Source: Draconibacterium sediminis
Lineage (GTDB): Bacteria > Bacteroidota > Bacteroidia > Bacteroidales > Prolixibacteraceae
Reading direction: 5' to 3'
Length of the DNA: 64,000 bases
Assembly (NCBI RefSeq): GCF_000949475.1
Contig: NZ_JRHC01000001.1
Coordinates: 248,001-312,000, forward strand
Numbering within the stretch: position 1 is the stretch's first letter; every line of letters begins with the position of its first letter. Under the pieces are notes generated by a model that made no database searches, had not been told where the DNA came from, and worked only from the letters and a program-made list of their open reading frames with translations. The translations under genes were made by a program, and so were the position numbers. Positions 63,264 to 64,000 of the stretch are shown here, in pieces.

Positions 63264-64000
63264 ATGTTAAAATCGATTAATCCGGTAACAAACGAAATAG
63301 TAAAAACCTATCAAAAACACTCTGAAGAAGGCGTTGAAAAGATCATTAATTCAGTAGATAAAATATGGCATCACTGGCGAAGTACTTCCTTTCATCATCG
63401 GGGGCAGCTGATGCAAAATGCAGCCAGTATTTTACGCAGCAAAAAAGAAGAGCTGGCTTTGCTGATGGCTCAGGAAATGGGGAAAGTAAAAAGCGAAGGA
63501 ATTGCCGAAATTGAAAAGTGCGCATGGGTTTGCGAGTATTATGCAGCCAACGCCGAGGCGTTTCTCGAAAACGAAACCATAGCCACACAGGCCAGAAAAT
63601 CATACGTTTCGTACCAGCCAATCGGAACTATTTTAGCTGTTATGCCCTGGAATTTTCCGTTTTGGCAGGTGTTTCGTTTTGCAGCTCCAACACTAATGGC
63701 GGGTAACACAGCCGTACTAAAACATGCCAGCAATGTGCCGGGCTGTTCCATGGCAATCGAAGAGATTTTCCGTGAGGCCGGATTCCCTGAAAACGTATTT
63801 CGTTCGCTGTTAATTGGCAGCCCGATGGTTGAAAAAGTGATCAAACATAAAGCCATAAAAGGAGTGAGTCTCACCGGAAGTACACCTGCCGGTAAAAGTG
63901 TTGCAGCCCTGGCCGGAGCAGAATTGAAAAAATGCGTGCTGGAGCTGGGCGGCAGCGATCCGTACCTGATTTTAAAAGATGCCGACCTGGAAATGGCTGC
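63264..64000 (+). CDS. Aldehyde dehydrogenase family protein, N-terminal part
   Basis: The ATG at 63264 opens a frame that runs off the right edge (245 residues visible). It has the NAD(P)-binding motifs of the ALDH superfamily: VMPWNFPFWQVFRFAAPTLM (about 128), NTAVLKHASNVPG, SLTGSTPAGKSVA and the general-base region LELGGSDP. The catalytic Cys would be beyond the window. The closest subgroup by eye is succinate-semialdehyde dehydrogenase, but this is not certain. Confidence 0.88.
   Translation, partial: MLKSINPVTNEIVKTYQKHSEEGVEKIINSVDKIWHHWRSTSFHHRGQLMQNAASILRSKKEELALLMAQEMGKVKSEGIAEIEKCAWVCEYYAANAEAFLENETIATQARKSYVSYQPIGTILAVMPWNFPFWQVFRFAAPTLMAGNTAVLKHASNVPGCSMAIEEIFREAGFPENVFRSLLIGSPMVEKVIKHKAIKGVSLTGSTPAGKSVAALAGAELKKCVLELGGSDPYLILKDADLEMA

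Overview
The window is chromosomal DNA of a member of the Bacteroidota. The evidence is Bacteroidota-type starts and promoters (TAnnTTTG boxes), an ECF sigma/FecR pair, STN-domain proteins, DUF4175, DUF4292, a PorSS-type C-terminal sorting domain and many signal peptides ending in GQ or AQ. The gene content suggests the Marinilabiliales/Prolixibacteraceae side of the phylum, but that placement is an inference.

Layout. 1-3.9 kb: edge of an apparent genomic island, with a 2TM-protein tail, a hypothetical protein, a serine hydrolase and a tyrosine recombinase, ending at a tRNA-Leu(CAA). 4.1-14.5 kb: a POT-like transporter, an ECF sigma/anti-sigma pair followed by two STN-domain exported proteins (one an aspartic protease with a PDZ domain), then rbfA, a LolC/E-like permease, threonine dehydrogenase and rsgA. 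14.5-16.8 kb: a GH43 arabinanase-like enzyme and a secreted partner. 17.3-26.8 kb: a tight minus-strand run with overlapping or abutting genes from DUF4175 to uvrC, then mnmA. An exact parS-like 16-mer lies between mnmG and apt. 26.8-27.3 kb: an AT-rich gap with DnaA boxes, from which genes diverge in both directions; it is a candidate replication origin. 27.3-28.7 kb: a receiver protein and ruvB.

30-36.3 kb holds exported proteins that look like phage tail fibres. 36.3-46.9 kb holds a RHS/YD polymorphic-toxin-like locus with a likely immunity lipoprotein. It is bracketed on both sides by arrays of a diverged, exactly 21-bp repeat whose in-frame translation is a GHSEMIA-like heptad. 47-48.6 kb holds a three-gene hipB-hipS-hipT toxin-antitoxin module with two palindromic operators. 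49-60 kb returns to core genes: flippase, rpiB, LutB-like protein, Rrf2 regulator, VanZ, hemW, dut, a TPR lipoprotein, a DUF4292 lipoprotein and an EnvC-like protein. 60-64 kb holds a small membrane protein, a double GNAT protein, a Crp/Fnr regulator, an OsmC protein and the start of an aldehyde dehydrogenase.

Three intergenic copies of a roughly 100-125 bp imperfect palindromic element (near 13.35, 28.7 and 60.05 kb) form a dispersed repeat family. The most novel-looking signals are the two in-phase 21-bp arrays around the RHS locus, the origin/parS candidates and the STN-protease-PDZ fusion behind the ECF system. All family assignments come from reading motifs by eye; no database search was possible.
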